Source: Hoeflea sp. (lineage in GTDB: Bacteria; Pseudomonadota; Alphaproteobacteria; Rhizobiales; Rhizobiaceae). Taken from it: 64,000 nucleotides of DNA. Of the stretch, positions 8,680 through 18,069 are shown piece after piece; within the stretch, counting starts at the first letter, position 1; each line of letters starts with the position of its first letter. A program made the position numbers and the translations under genes. The stretch covers positions 1-64,000 of the forward strand of contig NZ_JAUXOD010000116.1 of NCBI RefSeq assembly GCF_030682515.1, given 5' to 3'. The notes beneath the pieces were generated by a model that saw nothing but the letters and a program-made list of their open reading frames with translations, had not been told where the DNA came from and did no database searches.

Positions 8680-9000
8680 TCAGGGCTTATTGCGCGGCGC
8701 GCGCTTGGCTGCAGCGGGTTTTGCCGCCCCGGCGTCGACCGAAGCGGGCGAATTGGGCGCCGATTGCTCGAGTTTCTCGAGCCGCGCGGACAGTGCGTCG
8801 TTCTCTTCGCGCGCCTTGATCGCCATCTCGCGGACCGCCTCGAATTCCTCGCGCTTGACCAGGTCCATCGAATTGAGAAGCCGTTCGAACTGGCTGCGCA
8901 TCGCCGTCTCCATTTCGCGCTGCACGCCCTGGGCTGCGCCGGCCGCATCGGTCATCAGCTTGGCAAGTTCGTCGAGAATTCGGTTCGATCCGCTGGTCAT
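8680..9000 (-). CDS. ubiK: UbiK-type accessory factor for ubiquinone biosynthesis
   Basis: This 106-residue protein of the UbiK/BMFP family has an N-terminal amphipathic region (SGSNRILDELAKLMTDAAGAAQG), a central segment, and a C-terminal coiled coil (EEFEAVREMAIKAREENDALSARLEKLE). The tail is a disordered Ala/Pro/Lys stretch. UbiK proteins trimerise and help the UbiJ-centred complex make ubiquinone in many proteobacteria. The ATG at 9000 has AGGGATG about 10 bases upstream. A second possible start is at 9009. Transcribed alone and divergent from lgt. Confidence 0.82.
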   Translation of the reverse strand: MTSGSNRILDELAKLMTDAAGAAQGVQREMETAMRSQFERLLNSMDLVKREEFEAVREMAIKAREENDALSARLEKLEQSAPNSPASVDAGAAKPAAAKRAPRNKP

Positions 9001-9255
9001 GGTCTTCATCCCTGCGCCGGTATGAACCGGCGCTGTTGCTGGTGGCTGTCCATCCCTTTGAATTAAGGACTCGAGCGCCAAGTTGCAAGACAGGCGCCGG
9101 CCCGCAAGCCTTGCGCAAAGCCCGCATGGCAAGTCAGTGCGGCGACTCGCGCTGGCGCTTTGCCGGAAAATAGCCTTGAAGCCGTGACGAAATACCGGCC
9201 AGCGCCCCTTGGACGCACGCCATGCAGGAAGGAAGCCGCCTTGGAGCAGACCGCA

Positions 9256-10086
9256 ATGCTGTTGTCGCTGATGGCCTTTCCGGACATTGATCCGGTCATC
9301 TTCTCTATCGGCCCGCTGCAGATACGCTGGTATGGTCTGGCCTATGTGACGGGCATCCTGCTCGGCTGGCGCTATGCAAGGATGCTGGTCGGCAACGCCC
9401 GGCTCTGGCCCGAAGGCGGGTCGCGCATTTCCGCGCTCGACATCGACGACTTTCTTGTCTGGGCCACCATCGGCATCGTCGCGGGCGGCCGCATCGGCTA
9501 CATCCTGTTCTATGACTTCGCCGCCGTGGCGGCCAATCCGCTCCGGGCGCTTGAGATCTGGAACGGCGGCATGTCCTTCCATGGCGGATTGCTGGGCACG
9601 CTTGCCGCCATGGTGCTGTTTGCCCGCAAACGCGCCATTCCTCTGTTCAGCCTGTTTGACGTGGTCTGCGCGGTCGTGCCGGTGGGGCTGTTTTTCGGCC
9701 GGGTGGCGAATTTCATCAATTCCGAACTCTGGGGCAAATTGAGCGATGCGCCCTGGGCTTTCGTGTTTCCCACCGGCGGCCCCTTCGCGCGGCATCCGAC
9801 CCAGCTCTACGAAGCCGCGCTCGAAGGCCTGCTGCTGCTGGCCGCACTGGCCTGGCTGATCTACCGCCGGGACGCGCTCAAGATGCCGGGCCTGGTCTCG
9901 GGGGTCTTTGTCAGCGGCTACGCGCTGTCGCGCATCTTTGTCGAGTTCTTCCGGGAACCGGACGCGCATCTGGGCTATCTGGCCGGCGGCTGGCTGACCA
10001 TGGGCATGGTTCTGTCGCTGCCGATGCTCGCCGTCGGCATCTGGGCGATCGCCACCGCCAGGTCGCGCGCCGGATCGCCAGCATGA
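9256..10086 (+). CDS. lgt: Prolipoprotein diacylglyceryl transferase
   Basis: This 276-residue inner-membrane enzyme transfers diacylglycerol from phosphatidylglycerol to the lipobox cysteine of prolipoproteins, the first step of lipoprotein maturation. The HGG motif at 109-111 and the family signature GRVANFINSELWG at 148-160 are both intact, in a protein with seven hydrophobic helices. The ATG at 9256 gives the normal Lgt N-terminus and has GGAG about 10 bases upstream. The stop overlaps the midA start (ATGA). A lipoprotein gene downstream at 13409 is a plausible client. Confidence 0.95.
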   Translation: MLLSLMAFPDIDPVIFSIGPLQIRWYGLAYVTGILLGWRYARMLVGNARLWPEGGSRISALDIDDFLVWATIGIVAGGRIGYILFYDFAAVAANPLRALEIWNGGMSFHGGLLGTLAAMVLFARKRAIPLFSLFDVVCAVVPVGLFFGRVANFINSELWGKLSDAPWAFVFPTGGPFARHPTQLYEAALEGLLLLAALAWLIYRRDALKMPGLVSGVFVSGYALSRIFVEFFREPDAHLGYLAGGWLTMGMVLSLPMLAVGIWAIATARSRAGSPA

Positions 10087-11228
10087 CCAAGACCGCCCGC
10101 ATGACCAAGTTCTGGAAAGTCACCGCCATGACCCCGCTTGCCCACAAGATCGTCCGGTTGATCGAAGAGACCGGACCGTTGCGGATATCGGACTATTTCG
10201 CGCTCTGCCTGGCCGACCCGGAGCATGGCTACTATCACAGCCGCGAACCGTTCGGCCGCTCGGGCGATTTCATCACCGCGCCGGAGGTCTCGCAATTGTT
10301 CGGCGAGATGATCGGCGTGCATCTCGTCCATGCCTGGCAGGCGCAGGGCGCGCCCGCGGACGTCAGGATCGTCGAGATCGGGCCCGGTCGCGGCACGCTG
10401 ATGTCTGACGCATTGAGGGTGATCGCCCGGCTGGCGCCGGATCTCTATGCGGGCGCCAGCATCCACATGGTCGAGACCAGCGAGCGGCTGCGCAATGTGC
10501 AGCGCCAGACGCTGGTGCGCGTCAAGGAAAGGATCACCTGGCACACGGCGTTCGAGGAGGTGCCCGAGGGCTTCACCCTGATGGTCGCCAATGAACTCTT
10601 CGACGCGGTTCCGATCCGCCAGTTCGTCAAGACGCCCCAAGGCTTTCGCGAACGCGTGGTCGGTGTCGACGGCACCGGGGCGCTGGTGTTCGGCCTCGGG
10701 GCCGGCAGCTTCGATCCGCAGCTTCTGCCCTTGGACGAGACGCGCGTGCCCGACGGCGAGATCTTCGAGCTGTCGCCCGCACGGTCCGCCGTCATGCAGG
10801 CCGTGGCCGCCAAGATCGTCCGCGACGGCGGCACCGCGCTCGCCATCGACTACGGCCATCTGGTCACCGGATTCGGCGACACGCTGCAGGCGGTCTACCG
10901 CCACGAATACGATCCGCCGCTGGCCCGCCCGGGCGAGGCCGACCTGACCAGCCATGTCGATTTCCAGGCGCTGGCCGAGGCGGCGCTGGCCGCGGGCGCC
11001 CATGTTCACAAGCCGATGACCCAGGGGGAATTCCTTGTGGGCCTGGGGATCGTCGAGCGCGCCGGCGCGCTCGGCGCGGGCCGCGACGCTTTGACCCAGG
11101 CCGCCATCCGCGACGCGGTCAACCGGCTGGCGGGCGAAGGCGAAGGCCGCATGGGCGCGCTGTTCAAGGTGCTGGCCATCAGCGGCGGCCCGGTCAGCCT
11201 CGCCCCCTTCGATCGCCAGGCCGCGTGA
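10083..11228 (+). CDS. MidA/NDUFAF7-like SAM-dependent methyltransferase
   Basis: This 381-residue class I methyltransferase belongs to the family whose eukaryotic members (MidA/NDUFAF7) methylate an arginine of complex I during its assembly. The SAM-binding loop is IVEIGPGRGTLM, preceded by the characteristic GYYHSREPFGRSGDFITAPEVSQLFGE block and followed by NELFDAVPIRQ. A bacterial substrate is not proven. The ATG at 10083 overlaps the lgt stop by 4 bases. An alternative start at 10128 (MTPLAHKIV) would give a more usual N-terminus. Gene order lgt-midA-pgeF is a common alphaproteobacterial block. Confidence 0.88.
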   Translation: MTKTARMTKFWKVTAMTPLAHKIVRLIEETGPLRISDYFALCLADPEHGYYHSREPFGRSGDFITAPEVSQLFGEMIGVHLVHAWQAQGAPADVRIVEIGPGRGTLMSDALRVIARLAPDLYAGASIHMVETSERLRNVQRQTLVRVKERITWHTAFEEVPEGFTLMVANELFDAVPIRQFVKTPQGFRERVVGVDGTGALVFGLGAGSFDPQLLPLDETRVPDGEIFELSPARSAVMQAVAAKIVRDGGTALAIDYGHLVTGFGDTLQAVYRHEYDPPLARPGEADLTSHVDFQALAEAALAAGAHVHKPMTQGEFLVGLGIVERAGALGAGRDALTQAAIRDAVNRLAGEGEGRMGALFKVLAISGGPVSLAPFDRQAA

Positions 11229-11331
11229 GCGGACGAATTGACAGACGCAGCCGGTATGGCCACCATCAGCGCGCTGTCGCGCCCGGACCTTCGGATTCGG
11301 CGCGGCCAGGGGACCCGCAGGAGGAGAAGAC

Positions 11332-12150
11332 ATGACGGTTGACCGCCATGCGCCGGACCCGGTGCGCAGTGAGCTTCTCGACGAGGGATCCGCAGACAGC
11401 GGCATTTCGCATGGGTTCTTCAGCCGCGCCGGCGGCGTGTCCGAGGGACTCTACCGCGGCCTCAATGTCGGCCTGGGTTCCAGGGACAACCGCGCCCATG
11501 TGCTGGAAAACCGGACCCGGGTCAGCCGCTGGTTCGGCCAGGCGCCCGACCGGCTGGTCACCGTCCACCAGGTCCATTCGCCGCGGGTTCATGTCGCCAC
11601 GGCCGAGAACCGCGCCGAACGGCCGGAGGCCGACGCGCTGGTGACCGACACCCCGGGGCTTGTCCTGGGTGTGCTCACCGCCGATTGCGGGCCGGTGCTG
11701 TTTGCCGATCCGGAAGCCCGGATCATCGGCGCGGCCCACGCCGGCTGGCGCGGCGCGTTTGACGGCGTGCTCGAAAGCACGGTCGCCGCGATGGTCGGCC
11801 TGGGTGCGCGTGTCGAGCGCATCGCCGCCGTCCTGGGCCCGTCGATCAGCCAGACGAGCTATGAGGTCGGCCCCGAATTCATCGATCGCTTCCTCAGCAC
11901 CGACCCGGCCCACGACATCTATTTCCTTGCCGCGCCCAAGCCGGGCCATGCTATGTTTGACTTGAGGCGGTTCACGCTCGACCGGCTGCGCTCGGCCGGT
12001 CTGAAAGCCGACATGCTCGCCGACTGCACCTATGCGGATGAGGAAGCCTGGTTTTCCTATCGGCGCGCCACCCATCGCAATGAACCTGATTACGGACGGC
12101 AGATCTCCGCCATCGCCATCAAGGAGGAACCCCATGGCCCTGCATTTTGA
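11332..12150 (+). CDS. pgeF: Peptidoglycan editing factor / laccase-domain purine nucleosidase PgeF
   Basis: This 272-residue YfiH/LACC1-family protein has its zinc-binding active site at His79/His82 (VHQVH), Cys119 (TADCGP) and His136 (AAHAGWRG). The family has been reported both to prevent wrong amino acids in the peptidoglycan stem peptide and to act on purine nucleosides, so the in vivo role stays open. A GGAGGAG lies just before the ATG at 11332. It overlaps the next gene by 17 bases. Confidence 0.9.
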   Translation: MTVDRHAPDPVRSELLDEGSADSGISHGFFSRAGGVSEGLYRGLNVGLGSRDNRAHVLENRTRVSRWFGQAPDRLVTVHQVHSPRVHVATAENRAERPEADALVTDTPGLVLGVLTADCGPVLFADPEARIIGAAHAGWRGAFDGVLESTVAAMVGLGARVERIAAVLGPSISQTSYEVGPEFIDRFLSTDPAHDIYFLAAPKPGHAMFDLRRFTLDRLRSAGLKADMLADCTYADEEAWFSYRRATHRNEPDYGRQISAIAIKEEPHGPAF

Positions 12151-13288
12151 ACGCGAGGAATTCGCCGCCCGCCTGGACCGGCTGACCGCCAGCATGCGGG
12201 AAGAGAATCTTGACGCCATGCTGCTGTTTGCCCAGGAGAGCATGTACTGGCTCACCGGCTACGACACCTTCGGCTTCTGCTTCTTCCAGTGCCTGGTGGT
12301 CAAGGCCGATGGCGCGATGACGCTGCTGACGCGCTCGGCCGACCTGCGCCAGGCCCGCCAGACCTCGACCATCGAACGCATCGTCGTGTGGACCGACCGG
12401 ACCAATGCCGACCCGGCGCTCGATCTCAAGAACCTCTTGTCCGATCTCGATCTCCTGGGCGAACGGATCGGCGTCGAATACGACACCCATGGGCTCACCG
12501 GGGCCAATTGCCGCAAACTCGACAACCAGCTGCACAGTTTCGCCGAAATGGTCGACGCGTCCTATCTGGTCAGCCAGCTCCGGCTGATCAAGAGCCCCGC
12601 CGAGATCGCCCATGTCCGGCGCGCGGCAAGCCTCGCCGATGCGGCCCTTGACGCCGGCCTGCCGCTGATCAAGGCCGGCGGCGACGAGGCCGACATCCTG
12701 GCCGCCATGCAGGGCGCGGTGTTTTCCGGCGGGGGCGACTATCCGGCCAACGAGTTCATCATCGGTTCGGGCCAGGACGCGCTTCTGTGCCGCTACAAGG
12801 CCGGGCGCAGGAAACTCGACGAGAACGATCAGCTGACGCTGGAATGGGCGGGATCCTTCGCCCATTACCACGCAGCCATGATGCGCACGGTCATCATCGG
12901 CGAGCCGACGCCGCGCCACATCGAGCTCTACGAGGCCTGCCGGGAAGCGCTCGACGCCATCACGGCGATCCTCAAGCCCGGCACGACCTTCGGCCAGGTG
13001 TTCGACGCCCATTCCGATGTCATGGACAGGCGCGGGCTGACCCGCCACCGGCTCAACGCCTGCGGCTATTCGCTCGGCGCACGCTTCACCCCGAGCTGGA
13101 TGGAGCACCAGATGTTTCATGCCGGCAACCCGATCGTGATCGCGCCCGACATGACGCTGTTCGTGCACATGATCATCATGGATTCCGAAGCCGGCGCCGC
13201 CATGACCCTCGGGCAGACCTACCTGACCACCGCCGACGCGCCGGAATCGCTCTCGGCCAAATCCCTCGACCTCATCATCGCACCCTGA
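12134..13288 (+). CDS. Creatinase/aminopeptidase P-like (M24) protein without metal ligands
   Basis: This 384-residue protein has an N-terminal creatinase-type domain (about 10-140) and a C-terminal pita-bread domain (about 150-375). The five metal ligands of M24 peptidases are replaced. By alignment of motifs I place Glu237 (LEWAG) and Ala248 for the two Asp, Tyr312 for the His, and His345 and Leu359 for the two Glu. It therefore resembles creatinase or ectoine-hydrolase (DoeA/EutD) types, which work without metal, more than a dipeptidase. No ectoine genes are nearby, and the substrate is unknown. AAGGAGG at 12121-12127 fixes the start, inside the end of pgeF. Confidence 0.82.
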   Translation: MALHFEREEFAARLDRLTASMREENLDAMLLFAQESMYWLTGYDTFGFCFFQCLVVKADGAMTLLTRSADLRQARQTSTIERIVVWTDRTNADPALDLKNLLSDLDLLGERIGVEYDTHGLTGANCRKLDNQLHSFAEMVDASYLVSQLRLIKSPAEIAHVRRAASLADAALDAGLPLIKAGGDEADILAAMQGAVFSGGGDYPANEFIIGSGQDALLCRYKAGRRKLDENDQLTLEWAGSFAHYHAAMMRTVIIGEPTPRHIELYEACREALDAITAILKPGTTFGQVFDAHSDVMDRRGLTRHRLNACGYSLGARFTPSWMEHQMFHAGNPIVIAPDMTLFVHMIIMDSEAGAAMTLGQTYLTTADAPESLSAKSLDLIIAP

Positions 13289-13352
13289 GCCGTTTCTTAG
13301 GCTCCCACCCCGCAATTCCGGACGCGCCAAGGATGCGCTCACGTAACAGAGA

Positions 13353-13381
13353 TTGACAGGCCTGCCTCCGTGATTTCATAA
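13353..13381 (+). promoter_or_regulatory. Sigma-70-type promoter of the lipoprotein gene
   Basis: TTGACA at 13353-13358 and TCATAA at 13376-13381 are separated by exactly 17 bases. The start codon at 13409 lies about 20 bases after the expected transcription start. Confidence 0.65.
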
Positions 13382-13408
13382 CAAAGCCGGGAAAAGGCGG
13401 GGACCAGG

Positions 13409-14074
13409 ATGCAGGTCATCAAGATCATTGGCGGAGTCTGCGCACTGGCCCTGCTGATTGCGGGGTGCAGTAGCACGGAAGAGGGTCTGCAGCCGATCCC
13501 GGGAGGGCCGTCCGCGTCGGCATCGACAGACAACACTGTGCCCGTCGATGCGTTCTCGGTCGCACCTTCCCAGGTTGCCGGGGCGCCTCCCCAGGCGCCG
13601 GGCGCGCCATCGTCCGGAACCTTCCCCCAGCCCGGAGCCCCCCAGCCCGGAGCCCCCCAGCTCGGGGCCCCGCAGACCGCCGCCCCGGTGCAGGCCTCCC
13701 TGCCCGCAGGCCAGGTGCGCGGACAGATCCGCTTCATGCCGGTCATCGGCGCGCCCGTGAACGCTGTCACACCGCTGTCGCGCCAGTTGGCGGCCGAGGC
13801 GCGCAATCGCGGCCTCGCCATCATCAGCGCCTCCGCGCCTGGCGGCGAGCATGTGCTGAAGGGCTATTTCTCCGCCGACAATTTCGACGGCAAGACGACG
13901 GTGTTCTACGTCTGGGACGTGCTTGATTCCGCGGGCAACCGGCTGCACCGGATTCAGGGCCAGGAATCCACCCAGGGCGGCGCGGGCGATCCATGGGCCT
14001 CGATCCCGGCAGAGCTGATGGAACGAATCGCCGCGCGCTCGATGGCCGACTACGCCGCCTGGCGCGGGCTCTGA
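13409..14074 (+). CDS. Lipoprotein with Pro-rich linker
   Basis: This 221-residue secreted lipoprotein has a signal peptide ending in the lipobox LIAGC with Cys20 as the acylated residue. A low-complexity Pro/Ala/Gly linker follows (about residues 30-105), including three tandem GAPQPGAP-type units. The folded C-terminal domain (about 110-221) contains GEHVLKGYFSADNFDGKTTVFYVWDVLDSAGNRLHRI, which looks like an all-beta domain found in rhizobial envelope lipoproteins. I cannot assign a function. The long linker suggests a domain displayed away from the membrane. Confidence 0.85.
   Translation: MQVIKIIGGVCALALLIAGCSSTEEGLQPIPGGPSASASTDNTVPVDAFSVAPSQVAGAPPQAPGAPSSGTFPQPGAPQPGAPQLGAPQTAAPVQASLPAGQVRGQIRFMPVIGAPVNAVTPLSRQLAAEARNRGLAIISASAPGGEHVLKGYFSADNFDGKTTVFYVWDVLDSAGNRLHRIQGQESTQGGAGDPWASIPAELMERIAARSMADYAAWRGL
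13628..13672 (+). repeat. Three 15-bp tandem repeats in the lipoprotein linker
   Basis: Two identical 15-base units (13628-13642, 13643-13657) and a third with three changes encode QPGAP-like repeats. In-frame length variation between strains would be expected. Confidence 0.8.
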
Positions 14075-14315
14075 CGCCGGTCCCGACAGCGGGACCCGGG
14101 AGGGCATGGCTACCCGCGGTTGAGACCGGCATCCGTTCCCGAACTTTGCCGGCACAAGATAATTACCACGTTCAACAGAAAAATTGTCCACGTGCGGCTT
14201 GCGGTCTTGCAAAGATCGCATGCGCCGCTAAAACGCGCCGAATGCATTGGCGCACGGTCCTCATGCGTGACCCTGCGCATGACGCGACGCGGCGGGAAAA
14301 AACAGGCGGTCCCAA

Positions 14316-15248
14316 ATGAAGGTTTTCGCAGGAAACTCGAACCGTCGTTTGGCGGAGTCCATTTGCAACTATCTCAATGTGCCGCTCGGCAAGGCGAGCG
14401 TCCGGCGCTTCGCCGACCAGGAGATTTTCGTCGAGATCCAGGAGAACGTGCGCGGCGAGGATGTGTTCATCCTGCAGTCCACCTCCTATCCGACGAACGA
14501 TCACCTGATGGAACTCTTGATCATGATCGACGCCTTCAGGCGCTCGTCGGCGCGGCGGATCACCGCCGTGCTGCCCTATTTCGGCTATGCCCGCCAGGAT
14601 CGCCGCGCCTCCGGCCGCACGCCGATTTCCGCCAAGCTGGTGGCCAATCTGATCACCGAGGCCGGCGCCGACCGGGTGCTCACGCTTGACCTGCACGCGG
14701 GCCAGATCCAGGGCTTCTTCGACATTCCGACCGACAATCTGTTCGCCATTCCGGTGATCGCCCGCGACATCAAGGCCAAGTACGACCTCTCCAACGTCGT
14801 CGTGGTTTCGCCCGATGTCGGCGGCGTGGTCCGCGCCCGCGCGCTCGGCAAGCGGCTCGGCTCGCTTCTGGCCATCGTCGACAAGCGCCGCGACCGCCCC
14901 GGCGAATCCGAGGTGATGAACATCATCGGCGAGGTCGAGGGCAAGGACTGCATCCTGATCGACGACATTGTCGATTCCGGCGGCACGCTCTGCAACGCCG
15001 CGGAGGCGCTGCTGACCAATGGCGCCAATTCGGTGACCGCCTACATCACCCATGGGGTGCTGTCGGGCGGCGCGGTGGCGCGCGTGGCCTCCTCCAAGCT
15101 CAAGGAGCTGGTGATCACCGACTCGATCCAGCCGACGCCGGAAATCCAGTCGGCGCACAATATCCGCGTCATCACCACCGACGCGCTGATCGGCGAGGCG
15201 ATCAACCGCACCGCCGCGGAACAATCCGTCTCCAGCCTGTTCGACTAA
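14316..15248 (+). CDS. prs: Ribose-phosphate pyrophosphokinase
   Basis: This 310-residue PRPP synthase makes phosphoribosyl pyrophosphate from ribose 5-phosphate and ATP, feeding purine, pyrimidine, histidine, tryptophan and NAD synthesis. The flexible-loop and ATP-site block ([10 protein letters not shown]), the catalytic KRR region (VDKRRDRPG) and the PRPP-binding [10 protein letters not shown] loop are all intact. Length is standard. The 241 bases upstream hold no gene. apt, at 27174, uses its product. Confidence 0.97.
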   Translation: MKVFAGNSNRRLAESICNYLNVPLGKASVRRFADQEIFVEIQENVRGEDVFILQSTSYPTNDHLMELLIMIDAFRRSSARRITAVLPYFGYARQDRRASGRTPISAKLVANLITEAGADRVLTLDLHAGQIQGFFDIPTDNLFAIPVIARDIKAKYDLSNVVVVSPDVGGVVRARALGKRLGSLLAIVDKRRDRPGESEVMNIIGEVEGKDCILIDDIVDSGGTLCNAAEALLTNGANSVTAYITHGVLSGGAVARVASSKLKELVITDSIQPTPEIQSAHNIRVITTDALIGEAINRTAAEQSVSSLFD

Positions 15249-15296
15249 TGCATGTCGGGTTCAAATGGATTCATTTGAACGATAATTTCCATGCAT
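15248..15296. terminator. Nested hairpin between prs and chrA
   Basis: An inner 9-bp stem (15259-15267 with 15272-15280) is enclosed by a 7-bp stem (15248-15254 with 15290-15296). It lies between two convergent stop codons and probably ends both transcripts, although no long T-run follows. Confidence 0.55.
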
Positions 15297-15322
15297 CAAA
15301 TCAAAGGACGCTGTAATCGCGG

Positions 15323-16654
15323 TCAGGCCAGAACGGTTACCGCGATCCCGGCCAGCGTCGCGGCGCCGAGAACCACAAACAGATTGACGTGAAACCGCAG
15401 CAGCGCCACGCCCGCGGCAATGGCGATGGCCAGCGCCGCGAGATCGAGCGTCGCCAATGCGGGTACCGGCAGGCTGAACGGGCCAAACGCCGCCTGGCCC
15501 ACTTCCGCAAACAGCACATGCAACGCAAACCAGACCGCCAGATTGGCGATGACGCCGACCACGGCCGCGGTGATCGCCGAAAGCCCTGCCGAGAGCCATT
15601 CGACCGAGCGCAGCCGTTCGATATGCGGCGCACCGGCGAAGATCCACAGGAAACAGGGCGCGAAGGTGAAGAACAGCGCCACCGATCCACCGAGCACGCC
15701 GCCGGCCAACGGATCAAGCCCGGCTTCGCGCGCGCCGCCCAGGAAGCCCACGAACACCAGCACCAGGATCAGCGGCCCGGGTGTAGATTCCGCCAGTCCC
15801 AGGCCCGCCAGCATGTCGCCGGGCATCAGCCAGCCATGGACTTCGACCGCCTGCTGGCCGACATAGGCAAGGACCGCATAGGCGCCGCCGAAGGTCACGA
15901 TCGCGGCCTTGGAGAAGAACAGCGCCATCGCCGAAAGTACCGCCGGCACGCCGGGCAGGATGAGAAGCAGCGCGAGCGGCGCAAGCCAGATCGCGCCCCA
16001 GACCAGGATGGTGCGAAGCGTGGCCCCGGTGAGGCCGGGCAGCGCCACCGCGGCGGATGCCTCTGCCTCCGTCGTGGCTCGGGCGGGTTTCGCGGTCCAG
16101 GGCGCCGAGGCAAGGATTCCGATGGCGCCCGCGCCCAGGACGATCAGCGGAAACGGCAGCTTGAGAAAGGCGATGGCGACGAAGGCGGCAAGGGCCAGCC
16201 CCCAGGCCAGCCGGGACTTGAGCGCCCGCCGCGACACCCTGAGCAGCGCCTCCAGGACGATGGCCAGAACGGCTGCCTTGAGGCCGAACAGCACACCCGC
16301 CACCACCGGCACCTCGCCAAAGCGAAAAAAGATGGCCGACAGCGCCAGGATGACGGCGAAGCCCGGCAGGATGAACAGCAGGCCCGCCAGCAACCCGCCT
16401 TTCACGCCACGCAACAGCCAGCCGGAATAGGTGGCAAGCTGCATCGCCTCCGGCCCCGGAAGCAGCATGCAGAAATTGAGCGCATGCAGGAACCGCGGCT
16501 CGTCGAGCCAGGCGCGTTCCTCGACCAGTTCCCGGTGCATCAGCGCGATCTGGCCCGCAGGCCCGCCGAAGGACAGAAGCCCGATGCGGCCGAAAACGGA
16601 AAACAGCTCGGCCCAGGAGGGGGAAGGAGGAGCGAACTCACGCATCGGCGTCAT
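15323..16654 (-). CDS. chrA: Chromate efflux transporter ChrA
   Basis: This 443-residue inner-membrane protein of the long-chain CHR family has two homologous halves. The N-terminal half has SFGGPAGQIALMHRELVEE and LLPGPEAMQLATYSGW. The C-terminal half has TFGGAYAVLAYVGQQAV and ESTPGPLILVLVFVGFL. ChrA proteins export chromate, and some homologues transport other oxyanions. The ATG at 16654 lies inside the end of the rhodanese gene (17-base overlap). A second ATG at 16645 is possible. No chrB regulator is present. Confidence 0.9.
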   Translation of the reverse strand: MTPMREFAPPSPSWAELFSVFGRIGLLSFGGPAGQIALMHRELVEERAWLDEPRFLHALNFCMLLPGPEAMQLATYSGWLLRGVKGGLLAGLLFILPGFAVILALSAIFFRFGEVPVVAGVLFGLKAAVLAIVLEALLRVSRRALKSRLAWGLALAAFVAIAFLKLPFPLIVLGAGAIGILASAPWTAKPARATTEAEASAAVALPGLTGATLRTILVWGAIWLAPLALLLILPGVPAVLSAMALFFSKAAIVTFGGAYAVLAYVGQQAVEVHGWLMPGDMLAGLGLAESTPGPLILVLVFVGFLGGAREAGLDPLAGGVLGGSVALFFTFAPCFLWIFAGAPHIERLRSVEWLSAGLSAITAAVVGVIANLAVWFALHVLFAEVGQAAFGPFSLPVPALATLDLAALAIAIAAGVALLRFHVNLFVVLGAATLAGIAVTVLA

Positions 16655-16979
16655 CGACAGTGCTGACCGGAAGACCCGCCTTTTTCCAGGCTTCGAGACC
16701 GCCTTCGAGCACCACGGCGTCGACCCCCTTGTCGGCGAGATAGCCACGCACTGCCAGGCTCACCTCATGTCCATGGACGCAATACACTGCCACTTTCATT
16801 CCTTCGAATTCATCCGCCCAGTTTACCGCATCGAAAGGATGCCGCCAGAGCGTACCGGGAATTTCCAGCCCGGATGCAGAACGTGCAGCGGGCTTTCGGA
16901 CATCAAGGATGATGAACCCGCCCCGAAGCGAGTTGAGACAGGTGGGCGATACAGACAGTTGATTGTGGTTTTGTGACAT
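16638..16979 (-). CDS. Single-domain rhodanese-like sulfurtransferase
   Basis: This 113-residue rhodanese domain has an active-site loop that reads VYCVHGHEVSLA, with a catalytic Cys in a six-residue loop as in sulfurtransferases. The DVRKPAA motif is typical of the N-terminal strand. Rhodaneses bind persulfide sulfur on the Cys. Coupling to chrA by overlap suggests a joint job in oxyanion resistance, which is inference from context. The ATG at 16979 has GGAG about 8 bases upstream, and an earlier in-frame start lacks one. Confidence 0.85.
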   Translation of the reverse strand: MSQNHNQLSVSPTCLNSLRGGFIILDVRKPAARSASGLEIPGTLWRHPFDAVNWADEFEGMKVAVYCVHGHEVSLAVRGYLADKGVDAVVLEGGLEAWKKAGLPVSTVDDADA

Positions 16980-17103
16980 GAGTGCGCTCCGCAAGATCTT
17001 TGCGTTTTTCGCGGAGCTTGGAGCCATTCCAGCTGGTGGCAGGCTCTCGACGGGAGGTCCGGAATTCCCCGTGTGGAAAGACTATTTGGCTGCGCCGGCA
17101 CTG

Positions 17104-18069
17104 TCAACGCGGCGTGGTGCCGAATAAATCCAGTGCTTCAACCACCGCAGCAGCCATCGGCCCGGACGTTGCGGAATGCAGCGCGCCGTCGAGCACCTTC
17201 AGCGTTGCCGCCGGCCACGCCCTGGACAAGGTCCAGGCCGTCCACAGCGGCGCAGAAGGATCAAACCGACTGTGTATCATGGCGCCCGGCAGATGCGCGA
17301 TCCGGTCCATCGACCCGATGATCTGGCGCTCTTCGAGCCAGCAGTCATGGCTGAAATAATGGGTGACCAGCCGCGCAAAGGCCAGCACGAAGGCAGGGTC
17401 ACGCCAGTGCGGACCGGGCGTCGACCGGGGATCGACCTCAACAAGCGAAGCCTCCCATCTGCACCAGTCCGCGGCCGCCCTGGCGGCGATGTCACGGTCG
17501 CTGGACGCAAGCAACCCGGCATAGGCCCGCGCCATGTCGATCCCCGCTTCGCCGGAGGGCGCACCGGCGCGAAACGCCTCGAAATAGTCGGGCATCATCA
17601 TGCCGATATCGCCGTAGAGCCAGTCGAGTTCCGCCCGGCTGGCGCTGGTGACACCAGCCAAGACAAGTTCGCTGACCCTGTGAGGATGGGCCTGCGCATA
17701 GGCAAGACCAAGCGTGCACCCCCATGAGCCGCCGAAGACCAGCCAGCGCTCAAAACCAAAAAGCAGCCTCAGGGCCTCGATATCCGCCAGCAGATGCGCG
17801 GTGGTGTTGGCCGTGAGCGCGTCCAATGTAACCGCGGCATGCGGCTCGCTCCGCCCGCAGCCGCGCTGGTCAAACAGCACGACATTGTAGATGTCGGGAT
17901 CAAACAGGCGGCGATGCCTGGTGCTGCACCCCGACCCGGGTCCACCATGCAGCACCACTGCAGGCTTGCCGTCCGGTCGACCGCAGGCTTCAAAATAGAC
18001 ACGGTGTCCATCGCCGGTCTCGAGCCAGCCCGAACGGTAAGGTTCCAACTCCGGATAAAGCGGCTTCAT
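17104..18069 (-). CDS. pip: Proline iminopeptidase
   Basis: This 321-residue alpha/beta hydrolase of family S33 removes N-terminal proline from peptides in the cytoplasm. HGGPGSG (41-47) forms the oxyanion region and FDQRGCGRS follows. The nucleophile is Ser115 in GGSWGCTL. The Asp and His are most likely in HSRFDP and DGALHS. The last motif differs from the usual GAGHS, so the C-terminal end is slightly diverged. No operon partner. Confidence 0.9.
   Translation of the reverse strand: MKPLYPELEPYRSGWLETGDGHRVYFEACGRPDGKPAVVLHGGPGSGCSTRHRRLFDPDIYNVVLFDQRGCGRSEPHAAVTLDALTANTTAHLLADIEALRLLFGFERWLVFGGSWGCTLGLAYAQAHPHRVSELVLAGVTSASRAELDWLYGDIGMMMPDYFEAFRAGAPSGEAGIDMARAYAGLLASSDRDIAARAAADWCRWEASLVEVDPRSTPGPHWRDPAFVLAFARLVTHYFSHDCWLEERQIIGSMDRIAHLPGAMIHSRFDPSAPLWTAWTLSRAWPAATLKVLDGALHSATSGPMAAAVVEALDLFGTTPR

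Noticed and set aside
15259-15280. tRNA fragment suggested by GGTTCAAAT
   Set aside because: No acceptor or anticodon stems are present; it is simply one arm of a hairpin between prs and chrA.
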